A stretch of 64,000 nucleotides of DNA from Strongylocentrotus purpuratus (GCF_000002235.5 NW_022145552.1:2115501-2179500); one strand, 5' to 3'; positions 12,108 through 22,366 are shown, numbered from the stretch's first letter. Numbers and translations are program-made. The notes: generated by a model not told the origin, from the letters alone.

Positions 12108-12206
12108 CTGATGAGGGCACTATTCCATTGACAGCCTGTGGAGCCAGGGCCTCGAGGACATCTTCATGAGTCTGATTGTATGGTGGCGCTGGTCCCCCAC
12201 CTGTAT
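12108..12206 (-). CDS. Myb/SANT-like gene, isolated TGGGPAP exon
   Basis: Read on the minus strand between a CTTTTTAG acceptor and a CAG/GTGCAAG donor, the exon gives TGGGPAPPYNQTHEDVLEAL followed by APQAVNGIV. A TGGGP(A/P) motif followed by an acidic helix is characteristic of the segment after the Myb/SANT-like DNA-binding domain in MSANTD/zeste-type proteins, many of them Harbinger transposon partners. No matching upstream exon was found next to it. It may belong to a fragmented element rather than a host gene. Confidence 0.5.
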
Positions 12207-12601
12207 CTAAAAAGACAAAACATGGTGAATTATATTCAATTGTATCACATTTTTTCCCTAAAATATATCGAAGTGGACAAATACAGGAAAGTGATCTGAA
12301 ATATCAGACACTAAAACACCAGCTTTTGAAGGCGGGTGAACATTAGCAAAGTGTTATCAATAAGAGTAACGGAAGTAAAATATTCTCTGGAATTTAACAA
12401 AAACCCACTTAAATATATAATATCTGCCAAATCAACCGTTATTCTTAGTCGCTGTGATGGATCTACTGTATATTGGTTCAATAATTGAAAGGTCTTCGTG
12501 GGTTCTCGACTACAGATATGCTCCCGGCACAACAGGAGATAAAATATTCTCTTATTAGGTGAATAGCACCGGCAACTCAACTGGCTGGGCCGGGACCGCC
12601 A

Positions 12602-12714
12602 TGATAGAATATCAGCGGGATCAGTTGTTCCGCGTATACATTATGGGATACATTGTGACGTCAGCCACGTCACTGCGTATATAGTAGCTCATGCATATAA
12701 GACATATTACTACA
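12602..12714 (-). mobile_element. Possible 113-bp LTR with polypurine tract
   Basis: On the minus strand a purine run AAAGGGGGGA (12715-12724) is followed directly by TGTAGTAATATG and, 113 bases on, by TTCTATCA. TG...CA ends next to a polypurine tract suggest a 3' LTR. No second copy of this LTR was found, so the call rests on layout only. Confidence 0.3.
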
Positions 12715-13379
12715 TCCCCCCTTTCGTACATAAAAAGTGATCCATTGTCTTAAAACCGTCATGGCACAGGTTCGCACCTGGCTGCCAGACGCGATATTAC
12801 ACGCTCTTTTGCCAATTAGCTTATCGTTAAATGATCTTGTAGCATGTTTGATACGTACTATCAAATACTTGTCAATTATTGAGCATATCAAACCTGGAAC
12901 ATGATTTGCATGTGTCTCTTGTTCGCACATATGAGCATCTAATGTACTGAACAGGTTGTTAACATTGAGGTAATCTAGACAAGTACGTTGGATGGTCTGG
13001 CCTCAAATCTTTTGACACATCGTATATCTTCCCTTCACTAGGGGCATGCCAACAAAATGCTTTCTCGGCCGCTTTGCAGATATTGTGCACTGACTGTGAT
13101 GAATATTGGAGGCCACCATTGTTTTGGATTTAATTTCATATCAAGTTCTAAATAACCAGTGTATAGGCTGCTTCTGATGTACTGAGACCCCCTGGGTGCT
13201 GGTATCAGGCAGTCTGATCAATCACTGATCAAACTCCGCTACGGCGGCTCTGTTATCACGTGTAGCTCATGCAGCTATAGCTCATCACGTTCGTCACTCT
13301 GCTATCACATGGAGATAGAAAATTGGCTCGGATATCTAGTTGATACTGCATGGCCACTGTGATCACCTCAGCTCTTTGG

Positions 13380-13397
13380 ATCACGTCGGGGTCACCA
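13380..13397 (-). promoter_or_regulatory. LTR-element primer-binding site for tRNA-Trp
   Basis: The minus strand reads TGGTGACCCCGACGTGAT, an 18-base match to the complement of the tRNA-Trp 3' end plus CCA, the usual primer site in several retroelement lineages. No tRNA cloverleaf precedes it on the plus strand, so it is not a tRNA gene. Just upstream on the minus strand lie CACCACAAAT and, further up, an AATAAA box, consistent with an LTR end. The internal region beyond has no recognisable gag or pol, so this is a deleted or very old element. Confidence 0.6.
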
Positions 13398-13555
13398 ATT
13401 TGTGGTGCTGTGCATTGAACATACCAATGACCCTTCAAATGTGTAAGTGTGAAATAATTGGTCATCTTCGGAGTCGGAAAGGGAGTCGGAACTCGAATCC
13501 ATCTTTTATTTGCAACTCTTGACCAACTAAGACAATATCTTTGCTTGTACCTCTC

Positions 13556-14101
13556 CTATTTTCCCTTCACCTCGCTTTTGTGAACAAACAGACCACATTC
13601 TTCTAACTTAACATATGTCTTCGTCCCACCGCCTCCATCAACCTGCCGTCTCAGACTTTGGAGATTGGGATTGAGAATTTCATAGCACATTAATCTCTTG
13701 ATTGTTGGCCTAGGATCTTGACTGCGTGATGATGATGGATCACTTAATGAAGCTTGTCTTGTCACAGCTGATTTAAGGTTAGATGCTGTAATCATCCCTG
13801 TACGGAATTTGGTTTGCGCTTCTCCTGCACCGACTTGCTCCTGGTTGTACGTATATATATATATTTCTATCAAGATCAATTTCTCCTCCAGCTTGGATAG
13901 ACTCGATTGAATGTTACTCTGTATTTCAGGTAGCTTGTTTTCTTGATTTCCGTTATTTTGTCGGAGTTGAATTGAACGCTTCTTTCTACTTTGTTGACTT
14001 TTTTTATTCGGTTGACTTGATGTAAAATGGAAGTGCAGGTCTAGGGACACGGCTTCTTGCACAAAAGGTTGCAGCTGGGAGTCCGTAAACTCGCGCTGCA
14101 C
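13556..14101 (-). pseudogene. ORF with a YqaJ-like exonuclease motif fragment
   Basis: A 181-codon open frame. Its middle reads FRTGMITASNLKSAV followed by SDPSSS, IKRLMCYE and ILNPN, which resembles the R-x-GRITAS start and PS...K.ICYP segment of YqaJ/lambda-type exonuclease domains. The flanks (Gln/Asn-rich and a Gly-rich end) do not fit the fold, and the later D and E-x-K catalytic motifs are absent. Probably a fragment of a transposon-borne nuclease exon fused to non-coding sequence. Function not claimed. Confidence 0.35.
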
Positions 14102-14200
14102 CTGCTGTCTTTTGGTGCTAGGGCTCTAGGGCCTTGAGACTTGGCCAGGGCGCCGGGGCTATGGACCCGACGGCGGGCTGTAGTGCACAGTGTGCAGGCA

Positions 14201-14480
14201 TGTCATGTATATCGATGAAAAAGGGCCCCCAAAGTAGGCCTAAACGGCCAAACCATCAATTCCACCTACTATCTAGCAAATCCCTTTCTTTTGGGGTTGT
14301 CCCATCCCCCCAAAATTGATGCTGTTTGACTGGATTGGTAACCTGTCTCTTTTTGCACAGATCCAAGGCCAAATTGAGCCTAACTAAAGGTGGCTTTTGG
14401 ATTTTCCTGTCTTTCAATGTCGGCTCTCTCATTGCACGTCATGCACAACGATGAAAAAGGGCCCCCAAAGTAGGCCTATT
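14201..14480 (+). repeat. Dispersed direct repeat (two copies)
   Basis: The string GATGAAAAAGGGCCCCCAAA followed by GTAGGCCTA occurs at about 14213 and 14450, each preceded by a GTCATG-like context. Nothing else is recognised between 14102 and 14650. Confidence 0.6.
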
Positions 14481-14655
14481 TGTTGTTGTATAAAGATTGA
14501 GGTATAAAATAAGCTACTTACCGAAAACAGACTTTAGAAATACTAGCAGATTCCTGAAAAGCCACTGAACTTGGCTTTTGTGAATCAAAATATGAACTTT
14601 ATTCATTAAAAACTAACAACTCACTAGAGTTACATCATCATTTAGACTTGTTTGG

Positions 14656-14744
14656 CTAGTCTATTTCAGCCTCATCTTCCTTGTCAACAGATGTACTGAT
14701 ATCCGGGCCTCCAACTTGGTGTTCTGCGCCTCCATCTACCAGTT
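14656..14744 (-). CDS. Terminal exon of an unknown minus-strand gene
   Basis: After a TTATTTAG acceptor the frame reads ELVDGGAEHQVGGPDISTS then VDKEDEAEID and a TAG at 14656-14658. An AATAAA signal on the minus strand lies at about 14598-14603. Acceptor, stop and polyadenylation signal in order suggest a real last exon. The protein tail is acidic and not recognised. Confidence 0.4.
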
Positions 14745-15002
14745 CTAAATAAGAAGGCTCCACATAGAGATGAAAAACTTCACCTCACCATCACTCCAAT
14801 GAGAATTGTTCACTTCTATGGTGAAAATATTAACCAAACAAAACACTCAAAATACTACTAGACTATATAACGATTGAATAAAAGGATGAGTGAACGGAGT
14901 TGAGTGAACAGATAGCGCGATGATCGAAATGCTATAAATATCATACAGGAAGAACGTGGTTTACAAACAAAAGTAAAACATAACATTTTACATCACTGGT
15001 TT

Positions 15003-15248
15003 TCAAACCACAACTTTCTCCTGTGCCTTATGGATGGTGACATCAACTAACATCCCGTAGCTACCAACCACCATGCTGGTCAATTTTTCCGACAACTCGC
15101 CGTTTGTTTCCAAATCGTTAAGATAAACATCATATACGGGAGAGTTCGCCTCATTCAGCATTACAGCCCTTTTCAAAAAGGCTTTTTGTGATCCTCTTGC
15201 CATTAACTCCTCAGCCACCCCAAAATGTGCATCTCTCCCCCTTTCCAT
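15003..15248 (-). CDS. Unknown exon-like ORF, 81 codons
   Basis: Balanced, globular-looking composition (FGVAEELMARG, NSPVYDVYLNDLET, VVGSYGMLVDVTIHK) ending at a TGA. The start follows a TTTCCAAG acceptor-like site. No family recognised. It could belong with the exon at 14656-14744 or with the RRM-like ORF at 16245, but no joined frame can be shown. Confidence 0.3.
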   Translation of the reverse strand: MERGRDAHFGVAEELMARGSQKAFLKRAVMLNEANSPVYDVYLNDLETNGELSEKLTSMVVGSYGMLVDVTIHKAQEKVVV

Positions 15249-15633
15249 CTTGGAAATTCCGATGCAAACAAGTTATAGAATACTACTACATAACTTGTCG
15301 TAGCTTTTGAAATTTGAGGGTCCACCAGTAGAGCGTCTTGTGAGCCATTGTCGTTAGATACTCGCAAACCTTTGCCAGGGTCTTCTTTAATGTGAAGGAA
15401 GACATTGCGTGGCGGTAATTTTCACAAATCAACTTCATGACACAAAAAGAGCACAAGTCATCTAAATTCAAACTCACAAAACGAACCATCCAGACCATAT
15501 CATACTCATAGCACACTAAACATATTAATGTAGACGAACCCACCCTACCCCCGCAACTTTGCATTTTCCAAAACCAAAACGACACGCCCACATGGGATAT
15601 ATGTAAAACAAAGAACAGGGATTTATTGTGTGT

Positions 15634-15910
15634 TGTGGAATAAGGAAGAGACATTATGTGGCATTGTGGAATGAAGAAGCCACATCTTGTATATGTATAG
15701 TTGTGGAATAATGTAGGGATATAATGTGTGTTTGTGGAATAAGGAAGAGATATTGTGGCATTGAAGAACAAAGAAGCCACATCTTGTCATTGTTGAATAA
15801 TGTAGGGATATAATGTGTGTTTGTTCAATAAGGAAGAGACATTATGTGGTATTGAAGAACCAAGAAGCCACATCTTGTATATGTATAATTGTGGAATAAT
15901 GTGGGGATTT
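15634..15910 (-). repeat. Minisatellite, three units of about 90-100 bp
   Basis: Units start with GTGGAATAAGGAAGAGA-like sequence at 15634, 15734 and 15823 and share GAAGCCACATCTTGT and AATAATGTAGGGATATAATG. It creates a spurious minus-strand ORF rich in Tyr, Ser and His. Confidence 0.85.
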
Positions 15911-16244
15911 AATTATTAATCCACATATCCGTCATCCGACACAGCCATCACCTCAGCTCGAAATTCGGTATTTTCCACTACCGCCTTCATGTAAAACAAA
16001 AAAAAAACATTCAACACAATAATACATGCACATTTATTTCAACATCAGTTATCACCAAAACATAGAGTTACTAGAATAAATATTAAAGATACAAGAACAA
16101 ACAATTGTCAATACTCACAACAACCCAACCCTCATCTCTTCCTCAAAAGAACAAAAAAACAAATACAGATGACACCTCTCTTGATCACCAGTTTGAGAAA
16201 GACAAAAGACTTTCATCTGTTTGGACACATTTTATTTCATGCCT

Positions 16245-16611
16245 CTAAACTTCAAAAGGTACCTCACCACCTTTGGGTTTGGGATCCCGAGAAAATATAG
16301 AGAGTTTGAAAGGATTCTGAATTACAGTTTGTGATCTAACTACAAGGGGAGCAACATCATTTGATTCTTTCAATTTCAGAACAAGATTGGATGTTGGAAT
16401 TTCCAATACCTCAACTACTTTATCATCTAAGGTCTGGTTATTCAGTTCCGTTACTGCTCGTGAAGCTAAGACACTACTGGCGAAAGCATAGTGAGCGTTA
16501 CTGGTGCTCTTGCCGGCTAAAGAGTCCTTGCCAAAATTTAAATGGGACACTTCCCCAATCCTCCGAAAGAATCCTTTTAGACTGTCCTCAGTAGTTGAAG
16601 GACTCAGTTTT
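16245..16611 (-). CDS. RRM-like ORF, partial
   Basis: The minus-strand frame reads EDSLKGFFRRIGEVSHLNFG, then HYAFASSVLASRAVTELNNQ and TLDDKVVEVLEIP. The order (helix 1, beta 2, beta 3 with an RNP1-like HYAFAS, helix 2 with A-V-x-x-L-N, beta 4) fits an RNA-recognition motif; the first strand (RNP2) is missing or in an unseen exon. A charged tail then ends at a TGA. A fold-level inference with no specific family named. Confidence 0.45.
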
Positions 16612-16615
16612 TTAT

Positions 16616-16750
16616 TTACTCATCTGCAGAAGCCTCTTGTACCTCTTCAGCTGGGATGGTCCTGCGCCGCTTCAGTTTTGTCTCATTGCTGAGTTTGTAA
16701 GTCATGCTTTGCCTTATTTTACTCTTCGGCGTGTCCGGAAATTTGCTCAT
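16616..16750 (-). CDS. Small basic ORF next to the RRM-like ORF, 44 aa
   Basis: Starts MSKFPDTPKSKIRQ, carries a KLKRRR nuclear-localisation-like run and ends EVQEASADE before TAA, immediately upstream of the RRM-like frame but one frame off. It may be the N-terminus of the same protein after a frameshift, or an unrelated short ORF. Confidence 0.3.
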   Translation of the reverse strand: MSKFPDTPKSKIRQSMTYKLSNETKLKRRRTIPAEEVQEASADE

Positions 16751-17240
16751 GACGTATACTATAAAATGAAGAAGAAAAAAAGATATGGTCAACAAAACAC
16801 TTTACAGGAATAAGGTATAAGATACCCTTTGTACAGGACAAATAATTATCAAGTTTCAGAAAGAGCAACTTCACAATCTTCTTTCCCTCAAGTTTCGCAC
16901 AATGATTTTGGCAACAATTGCAAGAAAATCCGACTATTTCTATGCCAGTAAAAAAAAAAGAAGGAAATTGCAGTCCCTTACTTGCCTTTTGGACTGTATG
17001 TAAATAGTACAAGAGCACTTCTTTGGAATGTATCCACACAGTCGCACAGAAGCACACCAAAAGGTTTTCATGATGTTGTGGATATGTAATATATGGTATT
17101 ATCCAGTTGACTTGGATGGCAGGCACATGACGCTTGTATGGCTCTGGTGTTAAAGGCGATTTTCTGTCCTTTTTCCTTGGAGTTCTATTTACATACCTTT
17201 TCCGTATTGCTCCCTATGCACATAAGCAACGTAATCTAAA

Positions 17241-17429
17241 TTAGTTTCTGTCCAAGAAGAAAGCTATGGTTTTTTTCTTTGACTTGGGGTGCCTAAGGCG
17301 TCGGAGTACAGGAGGGATGCGACTAACATGTGTATGTGTATCAAGAGATATCAGTTTTGAAACATAATAGGAAAGGAACTTTCCAAACTCTGCCTTTCCA
17401 CTGCTATTTAAATGCAAGCCATCACACAC
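17241..17429 (-). pseudogene. SGNH-hydrolase-like C-terminal fragment
   Basis: The minus-strand frame contains CDGLHLNSSGKAEFGKFLS, the DxxHLN...G block that carries the last catalytic Asp/His of SGNH esterases. Such esterase pieces are common in LINE ORF1 proteins and other invertebrate elements. It overlaps, out of frame, the end of the R2/NeSL-like endonuclease ORF. Basic tail and stop follow. The join looks like a mobile-element junction. Confidence 0.4.
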
Positions 17430-18090
17430 GAATACACGATTCCTGCATTCTTCAGGCCGACGGTCTTTGCGATATCATCATTCATTGGACACCAGGTGCC
17501 TTTTGCGCCACATACGAACCCAAATATTTGAACCGATGATGGTTGGAACATCGCTTCAACCGCTGGGATATTTGGCGTATATTTCCGTACCTTGCCTCTC
17601 AAGGCCACCCTCAGCTTCTTAGGGTCGTCTTCCCATACCACTGTTGGGTCAACCACATAGCAGGGCTCTCCAGCTCCCGCACCGAAAACGATATCTGGTA
17701 AGTAATTCTTCCCATCTGTACCCACTAATCTGGGCTCTTCTGTGACTCTAAACCCTTTGGCTGTTGCGGCCTTGATCTGGGCCTTGCAGATGCGATTATG
17801 TCTGATCATACGGAGATCCAGGACCGTTTGGCAGTACCCAGCGATGTGTCCCATTGTTTCGATTGTCGTCTGGCAGTGTGGCATTCTACTTGATCCCTCC
17901 CTGTGCCTCTCCCCATGGTTTCCCTAGTAGGGATGAGGTTGGTTCTTAAGTTGATGGCCCAGATGTAGTCGTTTTTAGTGAGGAAATTCGAGTTACCTTT
18001 CCACATGTTGGCCAGCCTGAGCCTGTGCCGGTAGCAACTTACTCCCTTCCCCTGGGTGGGCTGAGACTTCCATTTCTTCTTATAGCAGAT
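17408..18090 (-). mobile_element. R2/NeSL-like LINE, C-terminal endonuclease, frameshifted
   Basis: On the minus strand the first frame reads QGKGVSCYRHRLRLANMW then DYIWAINLRTNLIPTRETMG. After a frameshift near 17885 it continues PHCQTTIETMGHIAGYC, MIRHNRICKAQIKAA, TDGKNYLPDIVFG and EPCYVVDPTVVWEDD. These are the QGxGV block, the C-C-H-C zinc knuckle and the PD...D restriction-like endonuclease core of R2/NeSL-group LINEs. The reverse transcriptase is missing (5' truncation near 18100). The frameshift makes it inactive. Confidence 0.75.
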
Positions 18091-18259
18091 GGAATCCCAT
18101 CATTTTCAAAACTTTTTTTTTTATTGCACAAATACTTTCTTACTTTTTAAGTTATCCAAAGTACAGGTAACTATTGGTGATAAATTAGTAGGAGTATGAT
18201 AAAAAAAAAGGTACCTATTACAGTTTTATCTGTTGCACAATAAAGACAGCTTAATTTAC

Positions 18260-18384
18260 CCGTCTTATTCTTCAAGTCCCGGTACTTGCGTGCCTTTGCT
18301 GCCATCTCATTCCACGTGAGGCGTAAGTCCTTTACCGTCCTCCCAGGTTGAAATCCCTGGGCCTCGACGAACAGATATATTTGC
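18260..18384 (-). CDS. Myb/SANT-like domain exon
   Basis: Minus strand: GFQPGRTVKDLRLTWNEMAA then KARKYRDLKNKTG, ending at a GTAAAT donor. The R-T-x-x-x-L-x-x-x-W-N-x-M-x-x-K-A-R-K pattern is the third helix of MSANTD/zeste-type Myb/SANT domains, whose exon usually ends at KTG before GGP. A close relative is at 45881-46003. The ORF just upstream (18384-18617) is not recognised. Confidence 0.5.
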
Positions 18385-18620
18385 TAAACTCTCCAATTCT
18401 GTATTTCGTTTCCTATATTGTAATTTGGAATTTTCTGCAGGACACTGCGAGTAGCACCTATTCCTGTACGGTTTACTGACATGAATGTCTTTTCATTTTG
18501 ATTTTTTAATATTCCACAATATTTCTTCATTGGTCTTGAACCTAATGAAAACTCTTCACGATACTGTTCTCTAAGGGAGGCCAGACAATTTTCTTGCTTT
18601 TCTTTCATGTATGTCATGTT

Positions 18621-19340
18621 TTATATTACCCATACACCGGCCAGAGCAGGTGAACGATTCTGACATTGCAAAATGAATGAGAAAGTGCAATCAGTAAATG
18701 AACATGCCCTTTTGCAAGTGAAATATACTGTGGAAGGAGATACAAATGGGCTTACGGCTGTTGAACTGTGTGGCGTGGTGCGATATTGACGAAGGTACTT
18801 GTAGAGTTCCTGCTTCCAGTTCTTACCTTCTAGATGTGCAGCACGTACAGCTGTGACAAGTGGCTTGTTGAATGCTTTCGCTTGTGCCTTTGCCCGAGGC
18901 CATTGCGGAGTGATACGGCGGTGTTCGAATCCACAATGTGAAGCGTAATCTGCGAATGCGCTTGCGTGAAATGGACTTCCCTTGTCACTCTTGATGACTT
19001 TGGGGAAACCAAACACAGATACCTCATCCAATATTGGAATCACACATTTCGCAGAAGTTGAGCTCACAATTTCAACAATGGGGTATCTAGAATACTCATC
19101 GATCAGCACCTTTAGATATTCTCCCTGTGTGCAATAGGCCACAAAAATCTATGCCCAAATTTTGCCAAGGCCCAGCCGGCATTGCGGACATCCGAAATGG
19201 TTCCGTGGGCGTGTCATTTCGCGGACGGTTTGGCATATTGCATTTTGCTTCTGTATATCCAAGATTGTCTTATTTGTACCGCTAATTTCTTGTTGTGCTA
19301 GTTGTTGCACCCTACCACCATTTTCGGGTTCGAGTTTTAC
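18621..19340 (-). pseudogene. Ty3-type integrase pseudogene
   Basis: Minus strand: PWQNLGIDFCG (first catalytic Asp), a frameshift, then LKVLIDEYSRYPIVEIV and FGFPKVIKSDKGSPFHASAF (second Asp), then QWPRAKAQAKAFNKPL, where the catalytic Glu position is occupied by Lys or Ala. The C-terminal part YLRQYRTTPHSSTAVSPF then loses similarity. The frameshift and the lost Glu show it is dead. Upstream minus-strand sequence to 19343 is open but lacks a clear zinc-binding HHCC domain. Confidence 0.8.
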
Positions 19341-19659
19341 CACAGATTTCTCTTCTTTTTCATCACTTTTGCCTTGGAACTACTAGAAGGGATTGAAACT
19401 TTCCCTTTGACAGTCTTTGTCTTCTTCCTTATACCCCCAGTTTGAAAGAATGAAGTTGTCTTTGGTGTTCTTTGTTTGTTATTCTTTTTTTCTTGAATCC
19501 CTGAAATACCAAGTCCCGTTATTGCAATTATTTATTCCACAAAAGAAGGTTATGCCCTTCCCACTCCGTAATGTTGGAGGTATATATCTACACATGTGAA
19601 GTAATACCCTTCTCTGCAAAGGTCGCAAAGTATATATTTTTGACTTTTATCATGGGGAG

Positions 19660-19858
19660 TTTTACACCTACATTATAACATTTACACCTACACCTACAAT
19701 ACAATATTTACACCTACAATACATAATTTACACCTACAATACAACATTTACACCTAGAATACAACATTTACACCTACAATATAACATTTACACCTACAAT
19801 AAGACATTTACACCTACAATACAACATTTACACCTAAAATATAACATTTACACCTACT
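19660..19858 (-). repeat. 20-bp minisatellite, block 1
   Basis: About ten units of the consensus TTTACACCTACAATACAACA with single-base variants. Two more blocks of the same unit lie at 20281-20634 and 20880-21183. Flanked on the right by TTTGTGCTTTGGATTTATAC, which recurs before block 2. Confidence 0.95.
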
Positions 19859-20280
19859 TTGTGCTTTGGATTTATACAAGTTATCCATCATATGCTATAC
19901 CTAATGAGGAGTGCACCCCAAAAGTATGTGTTTGACATTGAAATTCTTGTCAACCAATCAATCTGAGCATTTAATGTGGTATTGTGTTAAGTGTGGACTT
20001 TTTTCAAGATGAAATCATTCTAAACCCCTCTTACACACAGAGCTCCCCTTTAAGGTAAGGGTATAGTAAATACAAGTCGAGGATTCCTTTAGATAATTAT
20101 AGTTTGGAAGATATAATCATCACTGAATCTCCTGCCTCATCCTTAGGAGCATTAAGGTTGCTGCTGTCACTGATCTTATGGTCAGTTGATTGCTTTGTCA
20201 GTGATGTGGACTGTAATTGAAGAGGGAATATGAGAAAGACATGTAACGTCCTATTTTGACCAATGTACTTTGTGCTTCGG

Positions 20281-20634
20281 ATTTAATACAATACATTTAC
20301 ACCTACAATACATTTACACCTACAATACAACATTTACACTTACAATACAACATTTACACCCACAATACAAGATTTACACTTACAATACAACATTTACACC
20401 TAAAATACAACATTTACACTTACAATACAACATTTACACCTACAATACAACATTTACACTTACAATACAACATTTACACCTACAATACAACATTTACACT
20501 TACAATACAACATTTACACCTACAATACAACATTTACACTTACAATACAACATTTACACCTGAAATACAACATTTACACTTACAATACAAAATTTACACC
20601 TACAATACAACATTTACACCTACAATACAACATT
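20281..20634 (-). repeat. 20-bp minisatellite, block 2
   Basis: About 17 units, largely alternating TTTACACCT- and TTTACACTT-type, giving a higher-order 40-bp period. Because 20 is not a multiple of three, it yields open frames in several phases. Confidence 0.95.
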
Positions 20635-20878
20635 TTCTTTCTAGAGGACCTATGTTTTTTTGCCTTAATTTGTTTGAGATGTACATGATTTCTGATTTTT
20701 TTTTCTACAAGGCCTTGGATGTTGCCAATTTTTTTTGTCCAACACATTCTAAGAGTAAGTGCGAATGATTTCACTTTCCTTGCTAACATTTCATTTTGGG
20801 GGGCTAAACTTACCTAAATGTTATAAGTGTTGAGAATTGCTTCATCAAATTCATTTATTATTTTACTAGTCACGTCTA
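20635..20878 (-). repeat. Duplicated 240-bp flank, copy 1
   Basis: From TTTCTTTCTAGAGGACC to the TTTTACTAGTCACGTC region, this is nearly identical to 21184-21425. On the minus strand both copies encode a VKSFALTLRMCWTK-like stretch after an AG/GT-like context, so they may be a duplicated exon. The duplication unit includes the minisatellite block before it. Confidence 0.85.
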
Positions 20879-20879
20879 A

Positions 20880-21183
20880 CAACATTTACACCTAGAATAC
20901 AACATTTACACCTAGAATACAACATTCACACCTACAATACAACATGTACACCTAGAACACATTAACACCTACAATACGACATTTACACCTACAATAAGAC
21001 ATTTACACTTACAATACAACATGTACACCTACAATCCAACATTTACATCTACAATACAACATTTACACCTACAATACAACATTTACACCTACAATACAAC
21101 ATGTACATCTAAAATACAACATTTACACTTACAATACAACATTTACATCTAAAATACAACATTTACACCTACAATACAACATT
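20880..21183 (-). repeat. 20-bp minisatellite, block 3
   Basis: About 15 units of the same 20-mer with more variants (ATGTACACCT, ATTTACATCT). Followed by the second copy of the 240-bp flank at 21184-21425. Confidence 0.95.
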
Positions 21184-21425
21184 TTCTTTCTAGAGGACCT
21201 ATGTTTTTGCCTCAATTTGTTTTGAGATGTACATGATTTCTGATTTTCTGCTACACGGCCTTGGATGTTGCCTAAACTTTTTGTCCAACACATTCTAAGA
21301 GTAAGTGCGAATGATTTCACTTTCCTTCACTAACATTTCATTTTGGGGGGCTAAACTTACCCAAATGTTATAAGTGTTGAGAATTGCTTCATCAAATTCA
21401 TTTATTATTTTACTAGTCACGTCAT
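21184..21425 (-). repeat. Duplicated 240-bp flank, copy 2
   Basis: Matches 20635-20878 apart from a few substitutions and small indels. It runs into the unknown minus-strand ORF at 21295-21570, part of which (SKIINEFDEAILNTYN) is therefore duplicated too. Confidence 0.85.
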
Positions 21426-21570
21426 CATAATGTACATGTTTATACTTTTTACTTTCATCAAAATGTTTCATTCCACCCAATAACATCACTTTTCCATGAA
21501 CTTGCTTCTTGCACACACCGTCTTCAGACTGTACTGTTGTTCCCTCTCTGGACTTGCCATTCCCCTGCAT
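21295..21570 (-). CDS. Unknown ORF fragment, 91 codons
   Basis: Minus strand, with KVMLLGGMKHFDESKKYK and VTSKIINEFDEAILNTYN. Composition looks like real protein rather than repeat. No family recognised. Probably a coding piece of the same decayed mobile region as the ORF at 21827. Confidence 0.3.
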   Translation of the reverse strand: MQGNGKSREGTTVQSEDGVCKKQVHGKVMLLGGMKHFDESKKYKHVHYDDVTSKIINEFDEAILNTYNIWVSLAPQNEMLVKESEIIRTYS

Positions 21571-21826
21571 GAATGAAAGAAATGCAAGGCATCATTCCAG
21601 GTTAAAAACAATGGATCCCCAAGATATGGATGCCATCTCGTGTTTTTCTTGTGTTTTAATGCTTTTATTTGTTCATCCCATAGAAGCCTTTCAGGGGTGT
21701 CCTTAGTCCAAATCTTGCTCTAAATTATGTACACATTGAAGCATCACCTCTGGCTGACCGTCTGAAAGTTCTATTGCCTCAGTTAACATCATCTTCTAGA
21801 TTTCCTTCTTGAGAGCAATATTAGTA

Positions 21827-22231
21827 TTACTGTTGCCTCTCTCCCTGCAAAGATTTGCATCGCTCTATCAGTTGTTCACGAGACAAGGAAGACATCTTGG
21901 AATGTGAGCTTGGTCTTGTCTTTTTTGATATGTCACTTTTTTTCAGCGACACGAGGTCTGCCCTGTAGATCTTACATGGCCCACACACTTCCTCTGAGAC
22001 AATGTTTAGTAACTTACATAAATTGTGTCTCAAAGTTTGAGTGTACTGATTGCCGTCATATGTGAAGCGCCCTACACTTTCTACAAGAGCCGAATGGAGA
22101 ACTTTTCCAGCGACAGTCTCAACCGTATCAGGGATTCCTTTGCATACAGAGCATTCCGTCGCAAAAGAAATTAAGGTTTTTGCATTTTCGAGAGTCAATG
22201 CCTGGTTTATCCCTACATCTGCATGGTTCAC
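21827..22231 (-). CDS. Unknown Cys-containing ORF, dispersed-element type
   Basis: 134 codons on the minus strand. It has a CSVCKGIP pair, a TLRHNLCKLLNIV helix and CGPCKIYRADL, then a basic linker and a charged helix LSREQLIERCKSLQ. The arrangement (T-x-R...C...C-x-x-C-x-x-Y-R, then coiled coil) recalls multi-copy transposon-associated proteins of invertebrates, but I cannot name the family. Possibly zinc-binding. The coiled-coil ORF at 22726-23025 lies upstream on the same strand. Confidence 0.4.
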   Translation of the reverse strand: MNHADVGINQALTLENAKTLISFATECSVCKGIPDTVETVAGKVLHSALVESVGRFTYDGNQYTQTLRHNLCKLLNIVSEEVCGPCKIYRADLVSLKKSDISKKTRPSSHSKMSSLSREQLIERCKSLQGERQQ

Positions 22232-22366
22232 AACATGTCCGAAAACAGACGGCTTATTATGAATGTTTATAGTACCGTACCCAAGTGAAAATAAGCTCTT
22301 AACCCTAATCTGTCTGAAAAATGAACAAACCTGACTTCATTCAACTGCTGCATACTGCGTCCAATA

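Noticed and set aside
13380..13397. tRNA-Trp gene
   Set aside because: Only the 3' acceptor and T-arm end match; the preceding bases do not fold into a tRNA.
13256..13465. Minus-strand ORF with WYVQCTAPQIGDP, Ig-like at first sight
   Set aside because: It runs through the tRNA-Trp primer-binding site; no Cys pair or Ig spacing.
16719..17126. 135-codon minus-strand ORF with several Cys residues
   Set aside because: No recognisable spacing or fold, it overlaps the start of the better small ORF in another frame, and it contains a poly-Phe run from a T tract.
20256..20768. 170-codon ORF rich in His, Thr and Tyr
   Set aside because: A direct translation of the 20-bp minisatellite.
19660..21183. 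CRISPR-like array of short repeats
   Set aside because: Units are directly adjacent with no unique spacers, no cas genes exist, and the genome is eukaryotic; it is a 20-bp minisatellite.
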